This document shows, piece by piece, positions 7,601 through 15,046 of a stretch of 41,000 nucleotides of DNA. The notes beneath the pieces were generated by a model. That model worked only from the letters and a program-made list of their open reading frames with translations. It was not told where the DNA came from and did no database searches. The translations under genes were made by a program, and so were the position numbers. Position 1 is the stretch's first letter, and each line of letters opens with the position of its first letter. This stretch comes from Bacillota bacterium (GTDB lineage: Bacteria; Bacillota_I; Bacilli_A; RF39; UBA660), in assembly GCA_003524085.1 (NCBI GenBank), contig DOEC01000014.1, positions 1 through 41,000 on the forward strand, read 5' to 3'.

Positions 7601-8827
7601 TTAAATACTATTGTTCTCTTTAAAATTAAAACTTAAACTATCAATTATATTATTATAATTATCTAAAAATTCACTTTCGTTATCTTTATTATATATTAAC
7701 TCCACTGTATAAGCTTTTTTACCGTTACTAAATATATACATGTATGAATATTGTGTAGGATATTCTTTATAATTAGTTATAACTAAATAAGCATCAATGT
7801 TGTTTACTGCTACTTCTTTGGTTTCTATAATTGTGCTACCTTCTTCTATATACTTTAAAAGCACATCCTTTATTTCACTTAATGTATAATCTGTATCATA
7901 GTATTCTAGTATTACACCTTCTACTCCTATTTTATTATTACTTTGGTACCCTTCAAAATAAGCATACCCATCTTCATCCTTAACAGTATCGTCTTTTGTA
8001 AAATAGTCAGGTAACTTAATACTTATGTCGTCATACGAGTATGTTTTATAAGTTAACTCGTCGTCTACTGAACCTAGTGCAGCTAAAATAGCAAATGCTA
8101 AAAATATTACACTAAATAAAATTATTCTAAAAGTTCTACGTTTAAACTTTTTATAGTTACTACTCGCTTTCTCTAAATTAGGTATAGCTTCTTCATCAAA
8201 GTATGTTTTATTAGCACTAGCTAGTACTATGACACCTCTTTTAATATAGTTACTCTTTAATCTATTAGGATTTTTAACCTTTATATTACTAAAGAGTACA
8301 CTATCAGGAATAGCAGTTTTCTTATCGTATGCTTTATAATAGTCATACACTTTCTTAAGTTCTTTTATTACTTTTTCTTCGTCGTCTTCTTCTAGATACT
8401 CACTATCGTTAATAACTCCATAAGCATCTTTATTAATAGACGCTACTACTCCACTTATACCTAAAAGGGTAAATATAACACTCACTATATAATCACTTAT
8501 TATCGCACTTACAAACTTACTGTCACTATAAAGAACACCCAAATATGCAAAGTTAAAACCGTGTCCTTCACTAACCATCAGTGCAAGTGGAAGTACTATA
8601 AACACTAAAAACGTTACTATAACGAGTGAAATAACACCTATCGTAAAACTAGTTTTCTTAGTAACTTCTCCACCAAATTTTTTATAGAAAATATAGGCAC
8701 CAGTTGCAATTAAAAACGCAAGTATTGACATGATGTAATTACCAAAAACATAAACAAGTACCCATGGAATACTAAAAATCAACCCACCTAGAAAAGCGCC
8801 TATAATACTTAAAACTTTTTTATTCAC
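7601..8827 (-). CDS. Multi-pass membrane protein with a C-terminal extracytoplasmic domain, unknown function
   Basis: 408 residues from a GTG start (8827) that follows an AGAGGTAGG SD inside the end of the previous gene. There are four likely membrane segments in the first 130 residues, a charged cytoplasmic part (about 140-235), one more membrane segment (about 237-255), then a soluble C-terminal domain (about 260-400) rich in Y and D that may lie outside the cell. I do not recognise a family. The gene is 1 nt from 8829-9263, so the two are coupled. Confidence 0.65.
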   Translation of the reverse strand: MNKKVLSIIGAFLGGLIFSIPWVLVYVFGNYIMSILAFLIATGAYIFYKKFGGEVTKKTSFTIGVISLVIVTFLVFIVLPLALMVSEGHGFNFAYLGVLYSDSKFVSAIISDYIVSVIFTLLGISGVVASINKDAYGVINDSEYLEEDDEEKVIKELKKVYDYYKAYDKKTAIPDSVLFSNIKVKNPNRLKSNYIKRGVIVLASANKTYFDEEAIPNLEKASSNYKKFKRRTFRIILFSVIFLAFAILAALGSVDDELTYKTYSYDDISIKLPDYFTKDDTVKDEDGYAYFEGYQSNNKIGVEGVILEYYDTDYTLSEIKDVLLKYIEEGSTIIETKEVAVNNIDAYLVITNYKEYPTQYSYMYIFSNGKKAYTVELIYNKDNESEFLDNYNNIIDSLSFNFKENNSI

Positions 8828-8828
8828 A

Positions 8829-9263
8829 CTACCTACCTCTTCCTATATTCATTTCTTCTTCATTATTTTTATAAAAGTTATTTATCATATTTGATAGGTA
8901 CTCTCTTTCATGATATTTACTTTTAAATTCACTTTCAGTAATAGCTATTTTAGCCAAAAACTCTTGGTAATCTTTAATTTTTAAATCTTCCTTATATTTA
9001 TTAAAGATACTGCTTTTTAATTTTTCTATTTCTCCCAAGCATGCTTTAACACCATCGCTTGACTCGTCATCACTAATAAGAAAATTATATATCTTTTTAT
9101 AACAAGCTTTTAATTTTTTACTAACTTGTTTTTTTGCATAGTTAGCTTTTAACTCACTACTAACAATTGTCGTTTTTCCCTTTTTAGTACTACACCTTAG
9201 TCCTTCAATATTACCAGCATTTACTAGTTTTACATTTTTTTTACTTTTATCAATTTTATACAT
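8829..9263 (-). CDS. Lysine-rich protein of unknown function
   Basis: 144 residues, strongly basic at the N-terminus (MYKIDKSKKNVKLVNAGNIE) and mostly helical in prediction by eye. There is no signal peptide or membrane segment. Three cysteines (LRCST, KACYK, KACLG) have no clear metal-site spacing. It lies 8 nt after trmD, so it probably sits in the trmH-like/rimM/trmD transcription unit and is translationally coupled to the membrane protein downstream. Confidence 0.6.
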   Translation of the reverse strand: MYKIDKSKKNVKLVNAGNIEGLRCSTKKGKTTIVSSELKANYAKKQVSKKLKACYKKIYNFLISDDESSDGVKACLGEIEKLKSSIFNKYKEDLKIKDYQEFLAKIAITESEFKSKYHEREYLSNMINNFYKNNEEEMNIGRGR

Positions 9264-9271
9264 AAACCCAC

Positions 9272-9934
9272 CTACTTTATCAAATCAGGCCTTTTTTCTT
9301 TAGTTAGCCTAATTCTTTCACTTTCTCTATATTCTTTAATTTTCTTATGGTCCCCACTTATTAAAACATCAGGTACTTTTAAACCACGATATTCTTGTGG
9401 TTTAGTATATACTGGATAATCTAGCAAGTTATCTGTAAAGCTTTCACTTTCTAAACTACTTTCAGTAATTACTCCAGGAATAAGTCTAATAACTGAATCA
9501 GTTATAGCCATCGCTGGTATTTCTCCACCAGTTAGAATAAAATCTCCAATACTCATTTCTTCATCTATCATTGTTTTAATTCTCTCGTCAAACCCTTCAT
9601 AATGTCCACATAAAAGTATTAAATGTTTTAGTTTACTATATCTTATAGCTTCACTTTCGTTATAAGTTTTACCAGAAGGTGTTAGCATAACGACAATAGA
9701 CTCACTGGTTTTAACGCTTTCAATAGCCTTAAATACTGGGTCGCACATCAAAACCATGCCACCACCTCCACCATATGGAGTATCGTCTACTTGGTTATTG
9801 TTAAGTGTACTAAAGTCTCTAATATTTATTAAGTTGACTGTAACTTTCTCGCTTTCTATTGCACGTTTAATAATGCTTTCATTTAGCATCTCTTTAAACA
9901 TATCTGGAAACAAAGTAAGTATATCTATTCTCAT
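9272..9934 (-). CDS. trmD: tRNA (guanine-N1-)-methyltransferase TrmD
   Basis: Methylates G37 next to the anticodon using S-adenosylmethionine, which prevents frameshifting. The knot-fold motifs are present: DILTLFPDMF at the start, DDTPYGGGGGMVL, LLCGHYEGFDERI and IGDFILTGGEIPA. At 220 residues it is a little shorter than the usual 230-250. The start ATG overlaps the rimM stop (ATGA), with SD GGAGGG, so the pair is translationally coupled. Confidence 0.96.
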   Translation of the reverse strand: MRIDILTLFPDMFKEMLNESIIKRAIESEKVTVNLINIRDFSTLNNNQVDDTPYGGGGGMVLMCDPVFKAIESVKTSESIVVMLTPSGKTYNESEAIRYSKLKHLILLCGHYEGFDERIKTMIDEEMSIGDFILTGGEIPAMAITDSVIRLIPGVITESSLESESFTDNLLDYPVYTKPQEYRGLKVPDVLISGDHKKIKEYRESERIRLTKEKRPDLIK

Positions 9935-10410
9935 AACAAACCCTCCACATTTTTAAGTATTAACTCATTTTTAGTAACACTCACACTACTAATAAACTCT
10001 TTATTAAAAGGTACATACTTGGTACCAATAAGCATTAATTTATACCCATTATTATCTATTATATCTTTAACTTTACCAACAAGCACACCTTCATAATAAG
10101 CATTCATTCCAATATAGTCACTGTCTAGTATTGAGTTATTGTCTAGTGCGAGGTCAGTTCTTAACACATACACTAACTTATTCTTAAACTTTAGTACATC
10201 ATTAATATAGTTATACTCTTTAAAAGTAACCATATCAAACACTTTGTGATGCCTATATGAGTTAACTGTAACTTTTTCTTTATCTTCACCTATATAGAAA
10301 TTCATACCGACTACAAAAGCTTTATCTTTATATTCAAAATTACTAAGTAATTTCACTTCTCCTTTAATTCCATGAGTATTAACTAATTTTCCTATGCACA
10401 CATATTCCAT
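9931..10410 (-). CDS. rimM: Ribosome maturation factor RimM
   Basis: 159 residues; assists 30S subunit maturation by binding S19. The N-terminal CIGKLVNTHGIKGEVKL motif is diagnostic. A C-terminal PRC-barrel-like part ends with VPFNKEFI. The start is placed at ATG 10410 (MEYVC), after the SD AGGTGA formed by the end of the upstream methyltransferase gene. An in-frame GTG at 10419 overlaps that SD and is less likely. It overlaps trmD by 4 nt. Confidence 0.93.
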   Translation of the reverse strand: MEYVCIGKLVNTHGIKGEVKLLSNFEYKDKAFVVGMNFYIGEDKEKVTVNSYRHHKVFDMVTFKEYNYINDVLKFKNKLVYVLRTDLALDNNSILDSDYIGMNAYYEGVLVGKVKDIIDNNGYKLMLIGTKYVPFNKEFISSVSVTKNELILKNVEGLL

Positions 10411-10415
10411 ACATT

Positions 10416-11135
10416 TCACCTAAACTTATACATTATTATACCACCACTAACGGAAACATTCAAACTTTCACATTTATCATTCATAGGTATATTTATTCCG
10501 TAGTCAGCTTCTTTTCTAATATAATCACTTATTCCTTTACCTTCACTACCTAAAACAAGTGCGTAGTCTTTAATATCAGCATCATCCAAATTAATGCTTC
10601 CATACATATCAGCGTAATATACTTTAATACCCATTTGGTGTATCTTTTCTATTGCTTCAGATAAAGGCATTACCACTATATTCATGTTAAATATTGTTCC
10701 TTCAGTACTTCTTATTAGTTTATCGTTATATATGTTAACTGAGTCTGGACTCATCACTATAGTACTTACATTAAATGCAAGTGCACTCCTTATTATAGTA
10801 CCAACATTTCCTGGGTCTTGTACGTTATCTAGTAGGACTATTTTATTCCCAATGATACTTTCATTTTTAACAAGCTTTACTACTCCCATTATATTAGGTA
10901 CGCTTTTTAAAAGGCTAATTTTCTCCATACACTTTTTACTTACTAAAGTAGTTTTAACATCAAGCTTAATGTTGCACGTATTATCCATGATTACTTCAAG
11001 TAAACGCCCACTTTTATAAGCTTCTTCCACTAAATGATCCCCTTCTACAATAAACATATTATTTTCTAGAATATACTTTTTTTCTCTTAACTTCTTATAA
11101 AAAATTATTTTCTCATTATTTACACTATCTATCAT
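10416..11135 (-). CDS. SpoU/TrmH-family RNA 2'-O-methyltransferase
   Basis: 239 residues. SPOUT motifs are visible: LDNVQDPGNVGTIIRSALAF (motif 1), ALVLGSEGKGIS (motif 2) and IPMNDKCESLNVSVSGGIIMY (motif 3, SAM and dimer knot). The N-terminal 90 residues match the substrate-binding domain of RlmB-like enzymes. The target (23S rRNA or tRNA) cannot be named from sequence. It starts 2 nt after the metallopeptidase gene with SD AAGGAG, and its last codons supply the rimM SD. Confidence 0.88.
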   Translation of the reverse strand: MIDSVNNEKIIFYKKLREKKYILENNMFIVEGDHLVEEAYKSGRLLEVIMDNTCNIKLDVKTTLVSKKCMEKISLLKSVPNIMGVVKLVKNESIIGNKIVLLDNVQDPGNVGTIIRSALAFNVSTIVMSPDSVNIYNDKLIRSTEGTIFNMNIVVMPLSEAIEKIHQMGIKVYYADMYGSINLDDADIKDYALVLGSEGKGISDYIRKEADYGINIPMNDKCESLNVSVSGGIIMYKFR

Positions 11136-11137
11136 AA

Positions 11138-11776
11138 CTACTCCTTTAAATGCATTTTATTAATTTTATAGTTAGGTTTATAAAACTCAACAGTATTCCA
11201 AAATTCTTTACTATGATCAAAATGTATAAAATGCACTAGTTCATGTACGATTACATAATCAATGTCGTCCACGTCATACTTTATTAATTCACTATTTAAA
11301 GTAATAAGTTTCTTACTCTTATTACAGTATCCCCATTTTCTAACCATCTTTCTTATATTAACTATTGGATACGGAATATTATCATTTCCCATCTTATCAT
11401 AAACCACTTTTACTCTTTCAGTTAAAAATCTTTTACTTTCTTTTTTTAAAAATAACTCTAAATCACTTTCTTTTTTAATATATATATAGTCTTCCACTAT
11501 TTTAGGACTTTTTACAGTATTTAGTAAGACCACCTTATATTCTTTACCTAAATAAAAGAATTTACTATTTTTAACTTCTCTTTTTAAACTAGACATATAC
11601 ATCTTTACAACATAGTCATAATTTTTCTCTATTAAATCACTTATATACTTATCACTAGTCAATATATTAGTTGTAACATACACCTTTAAATCTTGTTTAA
11701 CTCTTATATAGGTATTCTTGATTTTTTTTCTAATTATAACTACTTCAACATTTTTTCCATCAATTAATACTGTCAT
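11138..11776 (-). CDS. YgjP/M48-type metallopeptidase-like protein
   Basis: 212 residues with the zinc motif HELVH (in DYVIVHELVHFIHFDHSKEF) and a downstream NRK/WGYCNKSKKLITLN block, as in the YgjP (DUF45) family. Function in vivo is poorly known. There is no SD before ATG 11776. Instead an extended -10 (TGGTAAAAT, -10 hexamer 11783-11788) ends 6 nt before the ATG, so the transcript probably starts at the start codon (leaderless). First gene of the trmH-like/rimM/trmD unit. Confidence 0.8.
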   Translation of the reverse strand: MTVLIDGKNVEVVIIRKKIKNTYIRVKQDLKVYVTTNILTSDKYISDLIEKNYDYVVKMYMSSLKREVKNSKFFYLGKEYKVVLLNTVKSPKIVEDYIYIKKESDLELFLKKESKRFLTERVKVVYDKMGNDNIPYPIVNIRKMVRKWGYCNKSKKLITLNSELIKYDVDDIDYVIVHELVHFIHFDHSKEFWNTVEFYKPNYKINKMHLKE

Positions 11777-11847
11777 GATTTAATTTTACCATAGAATAAA
11801 ACAAAAAGAAACCCCATTATATGGAGTAACTTAAATAAATTTAATGC

Positions 11848-11906
11848 TAAAGAAATGGAGGTTGTCACCTGATCCAAAATTTAAGGCGGATCAAGAACAA
11901 CCTCAC
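11848..11906 (-). ncRNA. Hairpin RNA, copy 1
   Basis: Minus-strand unit with promoter TTGACT (11936-11941), 17 nt, TATATT (11913-11918) and predicted start at 11906 (GUGAGG...). The RNA folds as outer stem GAGGTTGT/ACAACCTC (11897-11904 with 11858-11865), internal loop UCUU opposite AGGUG, inner stem GATCC/GGATC (11888-11892 with 11871-11875) and loop of about 12 nt. It ends CC-A-UUUCUUU. Same architecture as copies 2 and 3. Function unknown. Confidence 0.65.
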
Positions 11907-11912
11907 ATAAAT

Positions 11913-11941
11913 AATATAATATATTTTTAACTTAAAGTCAA
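11913..11941 (-). promoter_or_regulatory. Promoter of hairpin RNA copy 1
   Basis: TTGACT, a 17-nt spacer and TATATT. The -10 lies 7 nt before the conserved GUGAGG. The spacer differs from copies 2 and 3 although the RNA part is conserved. Confidence 0.65.
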
Positions 11942-11963
11942 CAAAAATTAAATTAATGCATTT

Positions 11964-11992
11964 TGTGGATAACCACAGATTTTGAAAATCTG
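11964..11992. repeat. Adjacent small inverted repeats with a DnaA-box-like site
   Basis: GTGG-ataa-CCAC (11965-11976) runs directly into CAGATTTT-g-AAAATCTG (11976-11992). The minus strand of 11964-11972 reads TTATCCACA, the consensus DnaA box. A related ATTTTGAAAATTGGT lies at 12064-12078 and again at 21546-21560, the latter next to another TTATCCACA. Confidence 0.4.
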
Positions 11993-12082
11993 CAGTTGAC
12001 AACCATAATTTTTGTATTTCTTTTAGTACATTTGTAGTTTTTTAAATACAAAACCCTATACAAATTTTGAAAATTGGTTCGT

Positions 12083-12111
12083 TTGACATCTTTTCGGTAT
12101 TATGATACATT
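12083..12111 (+). promoter_or_regulatory. Promoter/operator of the CdiA-CT-like gene
   Basis: TTGACA (12083-12088), a 17-nt spacer and TACATT (12106-12111). The promoter is bracketed by a 7-bp inverted repeat, TTCGTTT (12078-12084) and AAACGAA (12112-12118), a likely regulator site (inference). Confidence 0.65.
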
Positions 12112-12141
12112 AAACGAAAAGCCAAGGAAAGGAAAGAATAT

Positions 12142-12660
12142 ATGCAAGAAACAGTGGTAAAAAAGATATTTAGAGACGACACTAGGCTATGGTTAGAAAC
12201 AAGCACACCAAATAGTCATAATGTAGAGATAAGAAACTTTATTACAAAAGATGGTGTAACATATATAGTTGATGGTAAAAGTGTAACTTTTGACATATCA
12301 AATAAAGAATTAAAAATAGCAGCATGGTTAGAGAGAAAGTTTGGTGGAAGTATATTCCTGTTACCAAAAGTTAATACACCAGATAATATACAAACAGCTG
12401 ACTATTTATTTAGAGATGAATACTGGGACTTAAAAGAAATCACTGGTAATGGCAAGCATACAATTGACTCCAATATAAAAGCCAAGAAAAAACAAGCCTG
12501 CAATTTTATAATAGATATTACAAACAGTAAAATGTTATTATCTGAAGCGAACAGGCAAATATGCTTAATATTTAAAAGTAAAGAAAGAATATGGTTAGAA
12601 AAAATTATACTTAAGAAAAGCAATTATGCAAAAGTGTACACAAGAGAAAAAGCTGATTAA
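12142..12660 (+). CDS. Orphan nuclease resembling CdiA C-terminal / phage-type toxin domains
   Basis: 172 residues. The C-terminal half (about 75-170) has the layout of the CdiA C-terminal tRNase-like fold (PD-(D/E)XK type): NIQTADYLFRDEYWDLKEIT, then HTIDSNIKAKKKQACNFIIDI, a QICLIF strand and a WLEKIIL strand. Likely active residues are D in ADYLF, the E or D of EYWDLK and that lysine. The N-terminal part is a small beta-rich region. There is no signal peptide, no CDI scaffold and no adjacent immunity ORF. It is the only plus-strand gene between 3527 and the right edge, and it is flanked by three hairpin RNAs. SD AAGGAAAGG. The stop codon overlaps a weak hairpin (12654-12671). Substrate unknown. 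Confidence 0.65.
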   Translation: MQETVVKKIFRDDTRLWLETSTPNSHNVEIRNFITKDGVTYIVDGKSVTFDISNKELKIAAWLERKFGGSIFLLPKVNTPDNIQTADYLFRDEYWDLKEITGNGKHTIDSNIKAKKKQACNFIIDITNSKMLLSEANRQICLIFKSKERIWLEKIILKKSNYAKVYTREKAD

Positions 12661-12679
12661 CTGTCAGCTTAATAATCTA

Positions 12680-12734
12680 GAAAAAAGGGGGTTGACACCC
12701 GATCCAAAATAACACGGATCAAGACCAACCCCAC
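12680..12734 (-). ncRNA. Hairpin RNA, copy 2 (with a clear terminator tail)
   Basis: The outer stem is GGGGTTG/CAACCCC (12726-12732 with 12688-12694). Relative to copies 1 and 3 the A-T pair is replaced by G-C on both sides, a compensatory change that keeps the stem. The inner stem GATCC/GGATC is unchanged (12716-12720 with 12701-12705). The 3' end is CCCCC followed by six U, so the hairpin itself is an intrinsic terminator. Predicted start at 12734 (GUGGGG). Confidence 0.7.
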
Positions 12735-12740
12735 AACTAC

Positions 12741-12769
12741 AATATACTATAATATTCACTAATTGTCAA
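12741..12769 (-). promoter_or_regulatory. Promoter of hairpin RNA copy 2
   Basis: TTGACA (12764-12769), a 17-nt spacer and TATATT (12741-12746). The spacer is almost identical to that of copy 3, showing recent duplication of these two units. Confidence 0.7.
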
Positions 12770-12817
12770 CTGTTTTTCATCACATTTTCAAGGTTTTCTT
12801 GTAGTTTAACTAAAATA

Positions 12818-12874
12818 TCAAAACGGAGGTTGTCACCCGATCCAAAATTTATGATGGATCAAGAACAACCTCAC
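12818..12874 (-). ncRNA. Hairpin RNA, copy 3
   Basis: Outer stem GAGGTTGT/ACAACCTC (12865-12872 with 12826-12833), inner stem GATCC/GGATC (12856-12860 with 12839-12843), internal loop UCUU opposite GGGUG, and tail CCG-UUUU-GAUAUUUU. Predicted start at 12874. It lies just downstream of recO on the same strand, with no strong terminator between, but it has its own promoter. Confidence 0.65.
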
Positions 12875-12880
12875 ATGAAC

Positions 12881-12909
12881 AATATACAATAATATTCACT
12901 AATTGTCAA
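12881..12909 (-). promoter_or_regulatory. Promoter of hairpin RNA copy 3
   Basis: TTGACA (12904-12909), a 17-nt spacer and TATATT (12881-12886). Start-site spacing is identical to copies 1 and 2. Confidence 0.7.
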
Positions 12910-12930
12910 CTGTTTTTAACCTTTTTTTAG

Positions 12931-13656
12931 TTATTTAACTTTGTCTATAAAGTTCTTACTTTTTAGGTAAAGACCTGTGTATTCTTTGTAGTAAATGTTT
13001 AGAAATCTATCTATTTCATCTACTGTATTCTTTTTTATATTTAGTTCACTTATTTTGTTTATGTCAATATAGTAATATGCTTTAAACATTTTTAAAGTGG
13101 CAGCTTCCATGTCTTTTAGGTTACCTTTATGAAATGCGCAGACATATCCACCTTTATTTATAGACATGGAAACAACGCTTGTTAAACCACATACACTGCA
13201 CCCGTCTAAGTTTAGTCCTACACCTAAGAATGTTAAATACTTTATTTCTACTATGTTTGTGATTATTTTAGGGTCTAACCCATCATTTATTTTTAAAAGC
13301 GCACTTATTAATATATCATATATTTCAGGGTCGTTGTTTTCTTTATATACGTTTTTAGCTAGGTCACACAAGTAACTCATGTAACTAAATTTAACTATAT
13401 CGCTTTTAATATTTAGAAAATAATCTATCACATCTGCACTTATTAAAGTGCCTAGTTTTCCTTCTTTGTAGTACATATGAAAATTAGCATATATGAAGTT
13501 GTTACTTACTACTCTAAGTTTACTTTTTTCACTAAGTGCACCTTTACAGATAACTCCAATTATTCCTTTTTCTTTTGTTAGAATATTTATTATTTTAGAG
13601 TTTTCTCCGTATTTAAGAGTATTTACAACAATTCCAGTTATGCTAATTACTTCCAT
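12931..13656 (-). CDS. recO: DNA repair protein RecO
   Basis: 241 residues; mediates RecA loading with RecR in recombinational repair. The N-terminal OB fold (ITGIVVNTLKYGENSKIINILTKEKG) is typical. A zinc-ribbon half-site CSVCG (about 153-157) and a later YVCAFH supply likely ligands. It sits downstream of era and yqzL as in Bacillus. It starts a few nucleotides after an AAGG-type SD. Directly downstream lies the hairpin-RNA/nuclease island, so the island abuts the end of this conserved cluster. Confidence 0.9.
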   Translation of the reverse strand: MEVISITGIVVNTLKYGENSKIINILTKEKGIIGVICKGALSEKSKLRVVSNNFIYANFHMYYKEGKLGTLISADVIDYFLNIKSDIVKFSYMSYLCDLAKNVYKENNDPEIYDILISALLKINDGLDPKIITNIVEIKYLTFLGVGLNLDGCSVCGLTSVVSMSINKGGYVCAFHKGNLKDMEAATLKMFKAYYYIDINKISELNIKKNTVDEIDRFLNIYYKEYTGLYLKSKNFIDKVK

Positions 13657-13670
13657 TTTATTTACCTTTC

Positions 13671-13739
13671 TTATAGTTTAAGTAGTCTATTATTTTACCA
13701 CTTTCTTTAAACTTATTCCAAGCTTCTTTTTTATTCATT
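13671..13739 (-). CDS. yqzL: Very short YqzL-like protein
   Basis: 22 codons encoding MNKKEAWNKFKESGKIIDYF and two more residues, between era and recO. Bacillus has the small gene yqzL in this slot, and the W..F..(s/t)G.i..Y pattern matches. Half the length of the Bacillus protein. SD AGGTGA, 6 nt before the ATG. The SD lies in a hairpin (TATCAC, 13761-13766 complement, with GTGATA, 13743-13748), which may limit translation. Function is unknown in the family. Confidence 0.55.
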
Positions 13740-13785
13740 TCTTATCACCTAATTAATATTGTGATATTTTTTTATTTTTTATACA

Positions 13786-14667
13786 TTAATATTCGTTAAA
13801 ACCTAATTCGTTAAGATATTTTTCTTTGTCTCTCCATTTTTTAAGTGTTTTTACATAAAGTTCTAGGTATACTTGTTTTTTTAGCAAGAGTTCCATGTCT
13901 TTTCTTGCTTTCATACCTATTTCTTTTAACATAAGGCCTTTTTTGCCTATGATTATCTTTTTAAGAGCGTCTCTGTCTACTATTATGTCAACGTATACGT
14001 TTATAGTTTTGTCGTCTTCTGTGATGTCACTTAGTACACAGTGGACTGAGTGAGGAACTTCTTCGTCAGTTAGTTCTAGTACTTTTTCCCTTACTATTTC
14101 AGTAAGCCTTTTTTCTATAGGCTCTGAAGTTACTTCTTCATCTGGAAAGTATTTTACTGTGTCTGTTAAGTATTTACTTATTACCTCAATAAGCCTAGAA
14201 ACATTGTCCCCAGTTTCAGCACTTATTGGGACTATGTCACTAAAATTGTATATGTCTTTTACTTCGTCTATCTTTTTTAAAATTTGCTCATTAGTCATTC
14301 TATCTATTTTGTTAAGAGCTAAAATAACTGGTTTTTCAAGTGACTTCATTTTATCTATTACAAATGCGTCCCCCTTGCCTAGTTTTTCAGTAGCGTCCAT
14401 TACGAGTACTAAAGCGTCAGCGTCATATGTGCTATAGTATGCTTGACTATTAAGTTTGTTACCTAGTTTGTGTAGTGGTTTGTGTATTCCAGGAGTGTCT
14501 ATCAAAATTATTTGAGTGTCTTTATCTGTATACACTCCTTGAATTAGACTTCTAGTTGTACCTTGTTTGTCACTTACTATTGCTATTTTTTCTCCCACTA
14601 TTTTATTTATCAGTGTGCTTTTTCCAACATTTGGGCGCCCGACTATACTTACAAAACCACTTTTCAC
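13786..14667 (-). CDS. era: GTPase Era
   Basis: 293 residues; GTP-binding factor for 16S rRNA maturation and 30S assembly. G1 GRPNVGKST, G3 DTPGIH and G4 NKID are present, followed by a C-terminal KH RNA-binding domain (about 200-285, with KKIIIGKKGLMLKEIG). The start codon is GTG, overlapping the cdd stop by 4 nt (GTGA), after a clear GGAGAT SD. This is the conserved cdd-era coupling. Confidence 0.97.
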   Translation of the reverse strand: MKSGFVSIVGRPNVGKSTLINKIVGEKIAIVSDKQGTTRSLIQGVYTDKDTQIILIDTPGIHKPLHKLGNKLNSQAYYSTYDADALVLVMDATEKLGKGDAFVIDKMKSLEKPVILALNKIDRMTNEQILKKIDEVKDIYNFSDIVPISAETGDNVSRLIEVISKYLTDTVKYFPDEEVTSEPIEKRLTEIVREKVLELTDEEVPHSVHCVLSDITEDDKTINVYVDIIVDRDALKKIIIGKKGLMLKEIGMKARKDMELLLKKQVYLELYVKTLKKWRDKEKYLNELGFNEY

Positions 14668-15044
14668 ATTAAATCTCCTTTACTAAATATTTTTGTCATT
14701 ACTTCTTTAAATGATAAAACTTCCATATCGCCTTTTGTGTTCATTATGTTAAATAATACTTTGTCGTCAAAGAATTCTAGCATAGTTTGTTTACATAAGT
14801 TACATGGATATGCAATGCTATCTAAGTCTGTCATTAAATACAATGCAGAAAACTCTCTTTCTCCAGCACAAATAGCAGAATTTATAGCATTTCTTTCAGC
14901 ACATATAGTTGCACCGTAACTTGCGTTTTCTACGTTTACTCCACTATAAAAGTTGCCACTTTTTGTTTCAACTATACACGCAAAATGTACGTTACTATAA
15001 GGTGCATAACTGTTTTTTATTAAACTTGTTAATTTTTCTTTCAT
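14664..15044 (-). CDS. cdd: Cytidine deaminase
   Basis: 126 residues; converts cytidine or deoxycytidine to uridine forms in pyrimidine salvage. The zinc site is complete: CAERNAI (C and catalytic E) and PCNLC. NVENASYG is the nucleoside-binding part. It sits 2 nt after ybeY with SD AGAGGT. The dgkA gene that usually lies between ybeY and cdd in Bacillus is absent. Confidence 0.95.
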   Translation of the reverse strand: MKEKLTSLIKNSYAPYSNVHFACIVETKSGNFYSGVNVENASYGATICAERNAINSAICAGEREFSALYLMTDLDSIAYPCNLCKQTMLEFFDDKVLFNIMNTKGDMEVLSFKEVMTKIFSKGDLM

Positions 15045-15046
15045 AT

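Larger units (their letters stand above)
11777..12141. other. Intergenic accessory region, contents
   Basis: 365 bases without a protein gene. From the left: a leaderless -10 for the metallopeptidase (11783-11788); a minus-strand hairpin CTCCAT/ATGGGG with a U-rich tail near 11805-11826; the first hairpin RNA unit (11848-11941, minus); adjacent small inverted repeats with a TTATCCACA box (11964-11992); and the plus-strand promoter of the nuclease gene (12083-12111). I see no other gene. Confidence 0.6.

Noticed and set aside
11857..12873. The three repeats at 11857-11904, 12687-12732 and 12825-12872 as a CRISPR array
   Set aside because: Spacing is irregular (about 830 and 140 nt), a gene lies between, the repeats are hairpins with their own promoters, and no cas gene is present.
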